A stretch of DNA of 64,000 bases from Larix sibirica (Eukaryota; Streptophyta; Pinopsida; Pinales; Pinaceae), in the NCBI GenBank assembly GCA_004151065.3, contig NWUY0304699872.1:1-64000 (forward strand), in the 5' to 3' direction. The notes under the pieces were generated by a model that was given only the letters and a program-made list of their open reading frames with translations, was not told the origin of the DNA and made no database searches. This document shows positions 1-11,059 of the stretch, piece after piece (within the stretch, counting starts at the first letter, position 1; each line of letters opens with the position of its first letter). The translations under genes and the position numbers were made by a program.

Positions 1-3
1 CAA

Positions 4-48
4 AGGTATACTTGCTTGACCGAAGGGAGGGCAAGGGAGGGCAAGGGG
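4..48. repeat. Short dispersed repeat with internal 10 bp duplication
   Basis: The segment contains CTTGCTTGACC followed by two consecutive copies of AAGGGAGGGC (23-32 and 33-42). The reverse complement of the same motif, with a single unit, is at 46713-46749. The word AAGGCTTGCTTGAC is shared with the tandem array at 63856-63950. It is seen directly and no coding role is apparent. Confidence 0.7.
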
Positions 49-313
49 CAACCTCTCATTGTTATCAAGAAGATAAAGAAAAAGGCATGAGGTGAGACGG
101 AAAAAGATAAGTTTATAAATAAGATCCCTCATGGGGGAGATAATAAATAATACCAAAAATAAGGCAGGAAGTGAGGAACGAAGTGGCATAATAAAAAGGT
201 TATTCCTAAAGACTGCGTCCTTCCTAAATAACTCCGGTCTAAAACACCTTAGCTTCATTGTATGTATAACTTATTATAATATAGAATATTTTTTGTGGCG
301 AATTTATATCCTT

Positions 314-542
314 GACGGCGAATTGAAGGCGGAGTTCATCCAACTTATTGTACTCTCTTGGAATCATCCACAAAAGGACATGTGCCTATACGCTGCAGCA
401 AATTGGAGTAGCTGAAAGGTAAACCCACCATTTGCTTTATATGGTATAAGAGCAATAATGTATGAGACTAATCTTCCTAAACACTTTTGGGCTGAAGCTG
501 TTATGACAGCCACTTATCTAATTAACATAGTCCCTTCCTTGC
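314..542 (+). pseudogene. Ty1/copia integrase fragment, frameshifted
   Basis: This is a decayed piece of the integrase core of a Ty1/copia retrotransposon. The first part (314-415) reads DGELKAEF, then PQKDMCLYAAANW, matching the family's conserved region of an Asp-Asn-Gly-Gly-Glu-Phe-type motif followed by a Tyr-Thr-Pro-Gln-Gln-Asn-Gly-type motif. The reading frame then shifts; GVAER is readable in another frame near 405-420. From 449 it reads RAIMYETNLPKHFWAEA and continues to TATYLIN, the hallmark stretch between the last catalytic Glu and the integrase C-terminus. At least two frameshifts and internal stops make it non-functional. The open frame from 131 runs into it but its first part resembles nothing I know. 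No LTRs, protease or RT are visible nearby. Confidence 0.8.
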
Positions 543-544
543 CT

Positions 545-2310
545 GACTCTCAGGTCTCCCTTCTTCCTTGCTAGCTTGGTACTTGCCGCAATAAATTACC
601 GTCGCTTTCTTAGAGCTTGCTTTCTTGGTGCTCCTATGCTTGAGATGAGCTTTGGTACAGGATAAGAATAACCACTCTAATTCAAGATATTATGAATTCG
701 TTTAGTAGGCTTGCTCGCATTAAGAAGCTTGCTAGAAAGAGCTTACTATATTCTTTATTTTATTCCTTTATAAAACAAAAGTGAGTATTATTCTCTGTCT
801 TATACGCTACGTTATTTATGGTGAAACTGTTTTCTTGCTTGTTGAGTTGCATCCGCTCCATCGCATGCTTGCTCGCTTATAGAGGGCTTTATTTCTATAC
901 TTGATTACTCAAACTATACATTAATACTAAAACTCCCTTCCTTCACTCTATTGCTTACAGTCTGCATGTAGTCTCCCTTGCTTCTCGTCCCTTTCTTCTT
1001 GCCTTACAACTATCACACTCCCTTAGAGCTAGCCTATCTTTATTTCTGGAAAACTGCAATGAGTTACCCTTTCTTAGTGCTTTAAGTTATAGCCAAGGAT
1101 GACAAGCATACCTTTATTTATTTTATCCAATATATCCCTTTCTTAGTGGGTTATAGTAGGCTCACTCAGTTGTTCTCGTGTTCCTGATCAAATATATGCA
1201 CTACTATCATTAATAACCCTTGCTTTCCTTGGGCCGCTTGCTGTGGAATTTTTAGACTAACTTAACTTGGTAAAAGAATTGGTGTTAAGTGGTGCTATTC
1301 AGAGGTGTTACTATTGTTCGTTGGCCTGTTTCATTTTGGTTTGAAGTTGCAAGGTCTTCCTGGCTTCATCAATTCAATGGGTTAGGGAAAAGTAGTTTGT
1401 TCCTGCGGGTATGGTCCCGAGAGGGTTGGTTTTTTTCCTTTAGACAGATATTGTACAGAACTTCTTCAGTTGATATCGTTGAACCACGAACAACTACCGG
1501 ATCGCTTTATTATGGGACATCAGGAAGGTTGGACGGGGGCTTAAGACATTTATAGTATATTATGCCCAGACAGAGCCACTCAGTATATGCTTTCTTTTTA
1601 GAATACTTGTAAGAATCTTACTCAATTGGACTGCTATGATACACTTCCTTTTATTAACCTGCACGAACTAGAACGAACTGGTAGCAGCCCTGGCTGGAAC
1701 TTGACTTAGGCAGGAATCCACTAAAGAACCAGGATTGGCATTGGATGAGGCCAGGAAGGATTAGCTGGAACCCATATATCTTTGCTTTACTCTTTACCCA
1801 CCTACAACTAGTAGATATGTAGCCCTAGATCTTTTATGCATGGGGCATTTTGTTAGTCATCCATGTTGCTAGAACTTACCTTATAAGCTGCTGATGCAAT
1901 TTACATTTTATGGCATGACACCACAACCTTACCCCTTGGCTTTTTACCTGAATCCTAGGACATTGAGTGAGTGAGTACCAGTGCTGCCTATGCATGGAAC
2001 ATGGAACCAAGAACATCAGTACAGTAGGGATAGTATTAAAACACCAACCCCCTTTAGACCGGTCATCCTAACCCAGGACCTTTATCTTTGAAGCAAAGCA
2101 GAGCAGTGCCGGATTAGGAATTGAATTGATCCAATCACCCAACATGCTTTTAGGAAGCCACTTTCCTACAGAAAAATGCACGACAGAGGCCGCGGTTGAA
2201 CACTTCTTCCTCGACCCATGCCCGCGAAGGGTTATTCTATAGGAAACACCCTATCTGATAAGCTTTTTTGCATTCCACAGAACCGAACTTGTAGCCCCCA
2301 ACCTGGTAGG
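545..2310. other. Non-coding spacer, pyrimidine-rich at first
   Basis: No gene is supported. The left part (about 545-1230) is rich in CTTGCTTGC-like words on + and looks like degraded simple sequence. An open frame at 1289-1555 has no recognisable domain. Short motifs such as GGAACCAAGAACATCAG occur, but no RNA gene or long repeat is seen. Confidence 0.5.
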
Positions 2311-2320
2311 TGCCTTCATA

Positions 2321-2592
2321 TTCTGGCAGTTTATTTCTATACGTAATAATGCTTGGTTCAGTAATGCTTTCTATATGGAATAATCCGGCTATTTACCTTC
2401 TCCTTGCAAGATTGAAGGGATGCTAGGCACATATCACAGTCTTCTGGCAGATTATTTATATATGTAATAACGCGTCTCTCTTTTTGGGATGTTTCTCCTG
2501 CTTTTGCTTTCTAGCATTCCATCTCCTCAAATGACTAGGAACAAGGCCATTCATTCCAGGTCCAGTAATGCTTTCTATATGTAATAATGCTT
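2321..2592 (+). repeat. Three to four copies of a CTGGCAG...GTAATAATGCTT repeat
   Basis: Related copies lie at 2321-2354 (TTCTGGCAGTTTATTTCTAT then ACGTAATAATGCTT), 2359-2383, 2442-2471 (TTCTGGCAGATTATTTATAT) and 2563-2592 (AGTAATGCTTTCTATATG then TAATAATGC). A further copy sits 50 kb away at 52809-52840. The copies differ by substitutions and small indels, so this is an old dispersed family rather than a fresh tandem array. Confidence 0.65.
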
Positions 2593-2599
2593 TGGAGGA

Positions 2600-3464
2600 A
2601 TGCTAGGCTAAGTAAGGGTAAAACGGCTTTACTTTACTAATAGCAGCATTTCAATCAGCTCCAGTTGTTGGCAGTAATAGTGGAATATACATAATAAAGT
2701 AGTAAAACCAGCTTATTCCGGAACTACCTCTATAGGAGCTTATGCTTAAGTTGGAACACTACTTATTAAATATTGAAGCGAAGACCGGAACTACACTATA
2801 AGAACAACAGGGAATGTTGTAAAACTTACATTTGCCAGAACTAGTTATATGGGAGCAACTGGAAATGAAGGAACTACAGGTGTCGGAGCATCACTTCTAG
2901 ATCACTCACTTATGGGAACAAACAATAGATTCCCTCATAAGAAGGTACAGTCATAAGATGCATCCAGAGTGTGGAAGGATGTCAAGGATGAAAGAATTAG
3001 ATAAAGGAGCTTTCATTGGCCCTGATAATGATCAATAAAGAGTGCATATGCATAGAATAAAAGAGTTAGCATAGTTGGAAGGAAGATCCAAAGAGATGAG
3101 GTGGTAGAGTAGTAAGGAATCTAGTTTTGTGGATGCTCAAACCACAAGCATAGAGATAATAGTTGAGACTACTTAACACAGAGTTGCTATGGAGTCCATA
3201 GATGCACAGAGTTAGGAGGAAGATCATCCATGTTGCTAAGAAGGAGGTATATAAAAATGGCAATATGATGGTATATTAAATGTCCTTCCCCCTACATCTT
3301 CTGTCATTAGTTAAGTTCCCCTTACTGTTGCTACACATGGTGTGAGTGTGTGCATTGTAAATAGCCAAACTGCACCTGGGACAGTTTTCATTAATAGTTT
3401 GAGTATGCTTGTGAAAAATAGCCAAAAGTTGTCACAATGTTTAATTCTCTGTGGAATTTATTTT
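2600..3464. other. Spacer with weak coding-like tracts
   Basis: No gene is supported. The segment 2640-2930 is locally rich in GGAACTAC/GGAGC words that translate to Gly/Thr/Ala-rich scraps, faintly like the low-complexity family at 18.7 kb. The segment 2935-3270 is purine-rich on +. An integrase or RT remnant may be present here, but I could not align it convincingly. Confidence 0.4.
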
Positions 3465-4460
3465 CAGGCCTTCAGTCCCGGGCAACATCACAAATTGGCG
3501 AGTGTTTTACGATGATCAACAAATCATTCACTTTATCACCAATGAAGATACCTTCAAATGTTCTGTGATTGATGATTAGGAGCATAAAGAGTCTCTCCAG
3601 GACTATACATTAGAAAAAAACCTGGTACAAGTAACTCAATTCCAAAATATGTTGTCAGGCTGGATCAATTTTTTTACCTTCAGTATAAGTTTAAGAGGGT
3701 CACAAATTATAAAACCAATAGCTTATCCATGCAGTATGAGGTAATCAATTTAAGAACTTAGCAAAATTCATAGAATATAAACCTTGGAGTTGGGTGTTCT
3801 CCAGCCAAAAGGGCAGCATTCATTAAGTTGTTCAGGGAATAAAAGACATAATATTTGCATGGACTTACGACAATCTCAAGACATACGATACCAAGATCAT
3901 CCAACGCATCATCCCGATGAAAAAGGAAATAAAGCCTAAACAGCAAAAACTTTGTAAAATGCATCTGAATCTTGAGCCTCTGGTCAAAAGGGAACTGAAC
4001 AAGTTGCTAGCTGCAAAGAGAAATTTTCCAGTCTGTCACTCGCAATGGGTTAAATGTAGGTTCCTGTCATAAAGAAGTATGGAAAAATAAGATTGCATAT
4101 TTTTTTTTCTAATATAAACCCTGCCTCTTAAAAGTACAACAACCTTGTTCCTCCCATGGAGCATATTCTTCAATGTGTATAAGGTTCAGAAATGTTGTCT
4201 TACTCAATGGATTCTCTGGTTACATACAATCAAGTGTTGGTATCTCACTCTGATCAACTAAAAACTACTATGTAACCACCAAATGGGGCACATATGCTTA
4301 TCAAAAGATGCCCTTTGGTCTAATAAAAGTCGGAGCCACTTTCCAACGAGCTATGGACATAGCTTTTCATGGCCTGATAAATAAATAAGTAGTTTTATAT
4401 CTAGATGACATGACTATATTATCAAAGAAAAGGGATAACCATTGGAAAACCACTTATAAG
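3465..4460 (+). pseudogene. Ty3/gypsy protease-RT linker and reverse transcriptase remnant
   Basis: This is the largest recognisable pol fragment. From 3483 the frame reads NITNWRVFYDDQQIIHF, the acidic linker typical of plant Ty3/gypsy polyproteins between protease and RT. After a frameshift, about 3790-3990 reads LGVGCSPAKRAAFIKLF and later FAWTYDNLKTYD. The segment 3970-4060 encodes the RT N-terminal region (RELNKLLAAK, HSQWVK). The RT palm follows: MEHILQCV, SHSDQLKTT, a MPFGL box at 4308 followed by ATFQRAMDIAF, and the catalytic YLDD box at 4398-4409. RT would metal-dependently copy element RNA, but multiple stops, including one just before YLDD, and frameshifts abolish function. Sequence similarity ends about 50 bp after YLDD; RNase H and integrase are absent. 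Identity as Ty3/gypsy is secure; the precise clade is inference. Confidence 0.9.
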
Positions 4461-4642
4461 TTTAATAAATACATTTATTGAAGACGCGATATGTAATTAC
4501 ATTACTATCCTAGAGAACCAACAACATCATGTTTAGTTATCCAACCACCCTAATAGATGGAGGTGGATAAGGTAAGGAGATTGGAAGGATCTAGCGCTCT
4601 AGTCAATTCTATTATATACGATTGATCACCATCAACCATAGA

Positions 4643-4777
4643 ATGGCTAATACTAATACTGGTTCTGATACTAGTGCTGGCTCTTCTATTAAGGTCAGGT
4701 CTTCAGGTAAAGTAAGGAAAGTCAGGTTTTGGTTTGCCTTACTATTGCTTGCCTTCCTCTATCTATTGCTCGGCTGA
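4643..4777 (+). other. 44-codon open frame with basic stretch and hydrophobic tail
   Basis: From ATG at 4643 it begins MANTNTGSDTSAGSS, has a Lys/Arg-rich middle (KVRSSGKVRKVR) and ends in a hydrophobic run (FALLLLAFLYLLLG) before TGA. The Thr/Ser/Gly/Ala N-terminus resembles the low-complexity tracts at 18691-19740. There is no homologue I know and no start context worth noting. It is probably a chance frame through the low-complexity family; expression is unproven. Confidence 0.2.
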
Positions 4778-4813
4778 CTCTCTCCATGGCTTGGCTTACT
4801 ATTGCTTGGCTTA

Positions 4814-4935
4814 CTCTCCCTCCGGTCGAGCGTTCGATCCCTCACCCTCCTATTTTGCTCCGTAAGCGTCGGAGATGTTATGAAGCTAATTTCACAATCA
4901 GTTTAGCGAACAGCTGGTACCTCTCTCTCTCCAGT
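4814..4935 (+). repeat. Diverged repeat, copy 1 (partner 6906-7012)
   Basis: CTCTCCCTCCGGTCGAG, CTCCTATTTTGCTCC and a later AATCACAA-type block correspond to CTCTCCCTTATGGTCGAG, GCTCCTATTTTCG and ACTAATCACAATA at 6906-7012, in the same order and similar spacing. Divergence is substantial. It contributes to chance open frames on +. Confidence 0.55.
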
Positions 4936-5454
4936 TTAGGCAAGATATCAAAATAGTTAGACAAGATCCATAAGTGAGGCAATAAGGTACGATTAGTGAC
5001 TCGCCTGACCCGCAGCCCTGAACATATAAACACAGTAAAACTGGCAAGGAGATCGATCGCATGCTGGTTGTGGGCCTTATTTTTCCTGTGGATGAATTAC
5101 TATGGAACTTACACCACTAAAGCAGTCAGACCAGTAGTAATAAATTAGATTACCTAGTTTTTGCCAGAGCCTTACTTAGTCTTGGCATTATTAGCAGCTG
5201 CATAGAGACTGCAGAAAAGAGCCTTTGTTGGACTAGCTGTAGTTTTCGGACTACAGGATCATGAACTTAAACAATTCACTTAAGCCTGACCCCCTTAAGC
5301 CGTTGTTCCATATTAAAAACTGCTCCCTAGAGAATATGTTCAATCTGCAAGTGGAAAAACAATTATCCATAATCTATGCACATAATCTATGCAAGTAGAA
5401 AAACACAACATGGAATTTCTCTTATTTTGGCTTAAGGAGAACAACCTATGAAAC

Positions 5455-5957
5455 TAGGACAAGTGCGAACGTCTATATGCAATGTCATATATTTAGTTAT
5501 TTATTTAAGGGCCCATTTGGCTGCTGGAGCTGACCTGCGTTAAGACACTACCTGACTTGCATGAATGAATGGCTCTCTCTAGTGCATGCATCCTCCCTTA
5601 GACCACAACGACTATATGCCATACTCTTATATAGCATAGATCCAACTAGGGTTCCTGACACCACAACATGGGTAGTTGTTCCTGAACATGGGACGAACTG
5701 GAGCCTGGACTCCCGGCCTTAGAAGAGTCAGCTCCATGGTTCCATTAGCCGCCTTAAGATACTAGCTTTGTCTATTGCCTCAGTTCACTTGCAACAATTA
5801 GCCTTAAGCTACTAGGCTTAGTCCATGCATTGTTCCATGGAAACTAGCCCCTATAGAGACTGCCTTTACTGTTAATTTTCTTATTATTCTTGTAGGAACA
5901 TTACAAGTGAAACATCTATATGCCAGTCTCATATTTGAAACGACCTGCATAAGCCCA
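5455..5957 (+). repeat. Two copies of the GTCTATATGCCAGT dispersed family
   Basis: Copies are at 5455-5496 (GGACAAGTGCGAACGTCTAT) and 5893-5957 (ACATTACAAGTGAAACATCT, then ATATGCCAGTCTCATATTTG, then GACCTGCATAAGCCC). Related copies occur at 30343-30403, 42895-42933, 43461-43500, 45771-45825, 45868-45900, 48840-48886 and 49291-49340. The conserved core is about 60 bp. No open frame or hairpin explains the conservation. Confidence 0.7.
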
Positions 5958-5959
5958 GC

Positions 5960-6905
5960 TAAGGGGTCCCCATTTACCCTTCCACAACCCCGGAATCTAT
6001 GTGCAAGTATCAAAACCAGTAGTATAGCCCAGTAGAGTGTTACTCTTTCATCATAAGATTGCATATTCAGACTACAAATTACAATGCTAAGTTACAATGC
6101 TAAGTGAAAGTAGAGATGCGAGTTAGTCTGTTCCAACTCCACTTATGTAGAAACAAACTTATATATGCCAGTATATATGTATATCAGTGGTTTAATTCCA
6201 CTACTAGCCAGTAAGTCCCAGCAAAAAAATAGCAGTTCCAGACTCTCTTACTTGTCTATGCACTTTTTAGTAGTTCTATGGGGAGTTCCTTTGAGTTATA
6301 GCCTATTGGACTGGACTAGCTTCAGCCCTATGAGCAACTGGACTGTATGATAGGGCATACCGAGAGAAACGAACTGAAATGGTATTCTTACTAGATCAGA
6401 AAATCCATTTGATTTCCCAATGATGGGAGATCTTATCCAACATGTGGGGGCCTTTATATATTGACTAGCCTTTACACTTTCTTTTGTACTTGTTGTCATG
6501 GAAAGGTGAAACGCAGAGAGAGATGGCGAGTTTAGACCTGAAAATAGCATTGGTTGTTCGCTGTTGAGATAGGCCTTCTTCATAGAGAGCATAGTTTCTG
6601 TATAGGAGCATAGTCCCAAGTAAAATAGGCAGCACCCCATAGCTTATAGACTTCCATAGCTGATAGCCATGGCTGATAGTAAGTATAGAAATAAGTGTTC
6701 TCCTAGCCAAATAGTAAAATCATTCCAACAATAAGTCTTAGCTATTCACCAATAAGTCCTAGCTATTCCGGTTCCCATACCCACGTGCCCAAGTTAGTGA
6801 GTGAGGTTATTAGTCCAGTAAGGTCATTTCCAAAGAGCCCCAAGCCTGGTCTTGTTTGTTTGTGGGACCAGATCCTTATAAAAACATTATCATTTGGCAT
6901 TTTGC
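5960..6905. other. Non-coding spacer
   Basis: No gene is supported. A short duplication GTTACAATGCTAAGT-like is visible at 6078-6105 and a related segment recurs at 43880-43945. Overlapping open frames at 6296-6710 on - have no recognisable domain and disagree in frame. Confidence 0.45.
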
Positions 6906-7012
6906 CTCTCCCTTATGGTCGAGCAGCTCCGCAACCCGCTCCGCTCCTATTTTCGATGTATCTCCGATGACTATGAGAACTAATCACAATATAGAGCTCT
7001 GGTTTGGCCTAG
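6906..7012 (+). repeat. Diverged repeat, copy 2 (partner 4814-4935)
   Basis: Blocks CTCTCCCTTATGGTCGAG, CTCCTATTTTCG and ACTAATCACAATA match the order seen in copy 1. Followed by TGGTTTGGCCTAGGCAACTG, similar to the CTCCAGTTTAGGCAAGA end of copy 1. Confidence 0.55.
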
Positions 7013-7134
7013 GCAACTGAGCTAGGGGGAGGCGGTTGTTTGCACAGTATATATCATCACTGAACGCCCACTGGTGATGTTAAAGGTATGACTCTGCATA
7101 AAAAAAGGGTTTAAAACAAACCCTCTATTTCACA

Positions 7135-7425
7135 TTTCAGAATTTTTGGCTCTCGTTTATGGGCCTCTGCTCCTAATGAAAGGTGGATCATATCAGCATC
7201 TTCAAAATATTATTCCACTTTGGTTGGTTACAGTGAAGCTTTCATGGATACAGCCTCTATGATCCCACCACTCATCAAATGGCTAAATATAGAGAGGTTA
7301 CTTTTGATGAGGTTCCTACTCACAGTTTGCTAGGATCTATCACATTACTTCTCTCAGAAGATTATGGTTCTCGACATGCTTCCATGGATCACGCCTCTTC
7401 CCATCACTCTAGAAATAAGTCCTTT
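7135..7425 (+). pseudogene. Ty1/copia fragment between integrase and RT
   Basis: From 7246 the frame reads GYSLYDPTTHQMAKYREV, then TFDEVPTHS, matching the conserved copia segment after the integrase (GYS...K.YR...YDP.T.K...SRDV.FDE type). Just upstream, in other frames, RLWASAPNE and STLVGYSEAF continue the same family signature, so at least one frameshift separates the halves. The downstream reading frame stays open through LLLSEDYGSRHASMDHA, a spacer-like low-conservation stretch, to a stop near 7430. It is short and frameshifted, with no RT motifs. It may derive from a different element than the 314-542 fragment; both lie on the same strand about 6.6 kb apart. Confidence 0.75.
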
Positions 7426-7429
7426 ATAT

Positions 7430-10400
7430 AACTCATGACGTGTCTTATTGGACCCTTATTCATAGTATGATGTTGGTCCTCTTAGAATCCTACCGTTTAA
7501 AAGAAGTATTCGGTTTAGTGAGCTCTGGGAACGACAGAGGAAGAGAAATAAAAAACGAAAGTAGAGGGCGTCACTCACTCTATTATATGGTTAGTGCACT
7601 CAAATTCGACAAACATAGTGTTCCTATGTTGAGAGAGTTATATTTCCATGCTCTGTAAACGTGTTATATCTAAGCGATAAACCACTCATGCTATTATTTT
7701 GCAAAGCTTGAGGTCTACCCTTTGATAACTAGGGCATTACCCTACATTAGACCCTTATTGCACCTACTTCATTGCATGGTCTATTATATACTTGGTAAGC
7801 AGAGGTATCCTTGTGCTTGAATTTTCCATGCATTGGACTAAGTACTAATGCTAACGCTCTTGGTATAATGCATGAGGTCATGGCTCTTTTGCACTTTTTT
7901 GTCTTAGATATTGAAAATCTTTCACCATCTAGTATATCTACCCTTGATCATGGTGTATATGAAAGATATATAAATATAGATATCTTGTGGATGAGTTTCA
8001 CAAATAATATATAAGGTATACTTGAATGTGGACTAATTTTCCCTAAGCTTCATCATTATTATTGTACTTATCTCTAGATTAATAATTATTAAACTTGGAA
8101 AATAAAAGATCACCTAGATGGTGCCTAGATGATGTATCACCTACGAGAATGTGTGAAGAGGTTTTTAGTCAAAATAAGGCAAGAAGTAATTTACATCGTG
8201 CTTGTGGTTAGCATTGATAGAAGGGGAAACAAAGTAGTAGTAGCAGTGTTCATCTTGGGAGAAGCATGGACTATGCAATAATACAAATATAGAAGACAAA
8301 TAAATGAAATGAGTTACCTTATAGTGTGTCTGTAATCCACAAATATGTAAAGTAAATCTTCATGTTTCCAATATGTTTATTTATGATGGCCACGTGTATT
8401 TCTCAGGTCATACCTTGGGTGTGTGCTCATAATGTACATATTAGAGAGAGAATGAGGATCCAAGTTTGCTAGTTTAGCCCATACAACTATGAGTGTTTTA
8501 AGGGGCAAGTTGGTCATGGTTTGATCATATGCTAGGAAAAGCAAGATAGTGATCCTATGGGTGCATGTTGGTATTGCAATGTTGAGGCAAAAGGCACTCA
8601 TGGAAAGGTGTGAGGTAGAAACCTTCAAGAAACTAAGTTATTAATCCTAGTTTACCCATTGATGGGCTGACACCATCCAACTTATTACTATTGGTGTATC
8701 TATGTGATAAATGAATGTGTATGTGTCTGCAAACCATAGTCTAGTATAAATGCTACACCATGGAAGAGATCAGTGGTTACAAAAATACTATAGGAGAGTG
8801 AAATCAGATAATTTTCCATGCAAGAGTGACGCAAATGTACTATCAAAGTGATCAGAGGGATGGGACATGATCACAAGAAAATAACAATGCTTTTTAACCA
8901 CAAATATAGAACAAAAATGAAAATGAAAATTTGAAATAAAATGAAATAAAAAAATTACTCCGTCCCTTGTTTTTTAGATTCGTAGACTGTGGGCATTATA
9001 TGTTCACACTCAACATGCCATGGTAGCCGTATGTGAACCCTAATACAATGAGGTAGGAGCAACTTCGATGAGAGGATCTAGATTGCAAATGTTTGTAGTC
9101 ATCTGAGCATGCAACAAATCTTCCAGTATATCCCCGTCGATGGAGGATGTAAATTGTTGTTGGCTCTATGAGAGAGTGGGAATGGATGGAGAACAATCCC
9201 AAGAGACCCTAAATCTTCAATTTAAGATATAATTCACTTCGATCTTTGGGGAAGGGCATTGTCTCGAGTAATCATTGGTGCCTATCATTTTCATTGAGCA
9301 ACAAAATAAATAAGCGTGATAAGTTTATGTTGATGCAATAAAATTGTTGGAGAGGGTGCTAGGGTAATAAGTATAATAAATAAGATTTTTTAACCAAACA
9401 AGAGGCCCGCACATTGCAATATATAGTGTTAATATGGCAAAAAGACTATTGTTTAAGATATATTTTTCCATATGTTAAAATTTAGTCAATAATATGAACA
9501 TCAAGCACTTAATAATGAAATAATAGTACTGGAAAAACTCCTTAAGAAAAATATCCATAGCTAAAGCACAAAAGAAAAGATGGCTATAACAATGTTATAA
9601 AGAATCCATAGTTACACAATATTGTGCAAAGTGTAGTAGTGCAATAAGAAAAAGTACACCAATACTCAGCTCTCACAGGTGCCTTTCACAATGGAGATAT
9701 TTAGTATAAATGCATTTCATTCGTCAAACTTGGTAAAGTATGATCACTAAGAAGGTGCACCTCATCAGATCCATAATTGACCCAAGCAACACTTACATTA
9801 ACAAATTCAATACATAGAATAATCACCTAATGGGGCTTTTGGAAGAACCTGCTAATATTGACAAAACACCTGTTTAGAGATCCTTACACTTTGAGATCCT
9901 ATATTCATTATGAAGGTAATAGGTGTGTTTCCCTTTTCATTATAGAACTTACTCATTTATGGAAGAAGATTTAACATACTCCTAGATACAACACCATCTA
10001 GGGCCTCTTATCTTACTAACCCATTATCCATGGAAATAATAAAAAACACATAAATCTTGTCAACTTGAAAAGGATAACTCCAAATCATATCTCATTTACA
10101 TTCCATAGTGTAGGGTCTATTCAAAGTACAGATTAACTACAACACACTACTCGTTTATTCTCGACTTGAATGTTAAGAGAAACCATTTTTCCATATTTAA
10201 TCATAGAATTTTCATCGAGCTTTTTTATATGTTTGTCTCTCCTCTATCTTCATCTTTATCCAACTCATCAAACCAGGGATTCTGTACTTATTACCCTCTT
10301 TCTTTGGAGTTCATTTTGAAAAGCCCTTTCTCTTTGTGCTTATCTTACTTCTTGAGTCCTATTAATTAAGTTTTATCACTCATGAATATTAATATTCAAT

Positions 10401-10860
10401 TTCATTTAATGAATATATATTAGTAAGATATATAATATAAATTTTTAATAACATGGAGATACAAACCCTATCCTTGATACATGCATAGCAACAATTCTAT
10501 TATATCAACGACATCGCTAACTAAATTAATTGTGAAGCTTTTTCCATCTGATATTAATATTAAAGAGATTCTAATATTAATATCCATACAACTAACTTAT
10601 TTATTAAGTAATAAAAAATATTTATTATATTATGAGGTCATGGCTTTAAAATTGACATAAATGTACAACACCACTAGCCTTTTGTCCTCCTTTATCTTGG
10701 TCCATTGTTGGTTAAACCTTCTATTTCTTTCCTATTACTAGAGTTCTATCCTATAATATTTCTATCCTTGTTTACATTAGCAACATTATAAAAGATCAAA
10801 ACTTTCCAAAATAGTAGGACACAAAAAGCCTAATTCGTGGCGTGTGCCCATCAAACAAAG
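7430..10860. other. AT-rich block without recognisable genes
   Basis: About 3.4 kb visibly richer in A/T than the rest of the window, most extreme at 10373-10650 (runs of TTAATATTAATAT type words). Several open frames of 60-90 codons exist (for example 7440-7658, 7811-8014 on + and 8377-8628, 8996-9202 on -) but none shows a domain. A sequence ACTCCGTCCCTTGTTTTTTA at 8957 recalls the ends of some plant MITEs but no matching inverted end was found. The composition suggests a transferred segment; the source is unknown. Confidence 0.45.
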
Positions 10861-10864
10861 CACA

Positions 10865-11055
10865 ATTATAAGGTAGAAGGTTTATTACCTTACCCTTATA
10901 AGATAAGGGAGAGAAGCCTTATTAAAGATGCAAGCATTATAAGGTAGAGAACCTTATTAAAGATGCAAGCAAGGATATTATTTAACCACTGCCTTACTAA
11001 AATAGGTGCCTTACTAAAATAAATAGAATAGGTATGCAAGAAAGGATATTATTCC
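10865..11055 (+). repeat. Interleaved short direct repeats
   Basis: CCTTATTAAAGATGCAAGCA occurs twice (about 10917-10936 and 10952-10971). TGCCTTACTAAAATA occurs twice (10990-11004 and 11007-11021). AAGGATATTATT occurs twice (10971 and 11043). The interleaving suggests repeated slippage or local duplication. Confidence 0.7.
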
Positions 11056-11059
11056 CACT

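Noticed and set aside
8940-8985. ACTCCGTCCC word resembling a plant MITE terminus
   Set aside because: No inverted second terminus or target duplication was found in the flanking kilobase.
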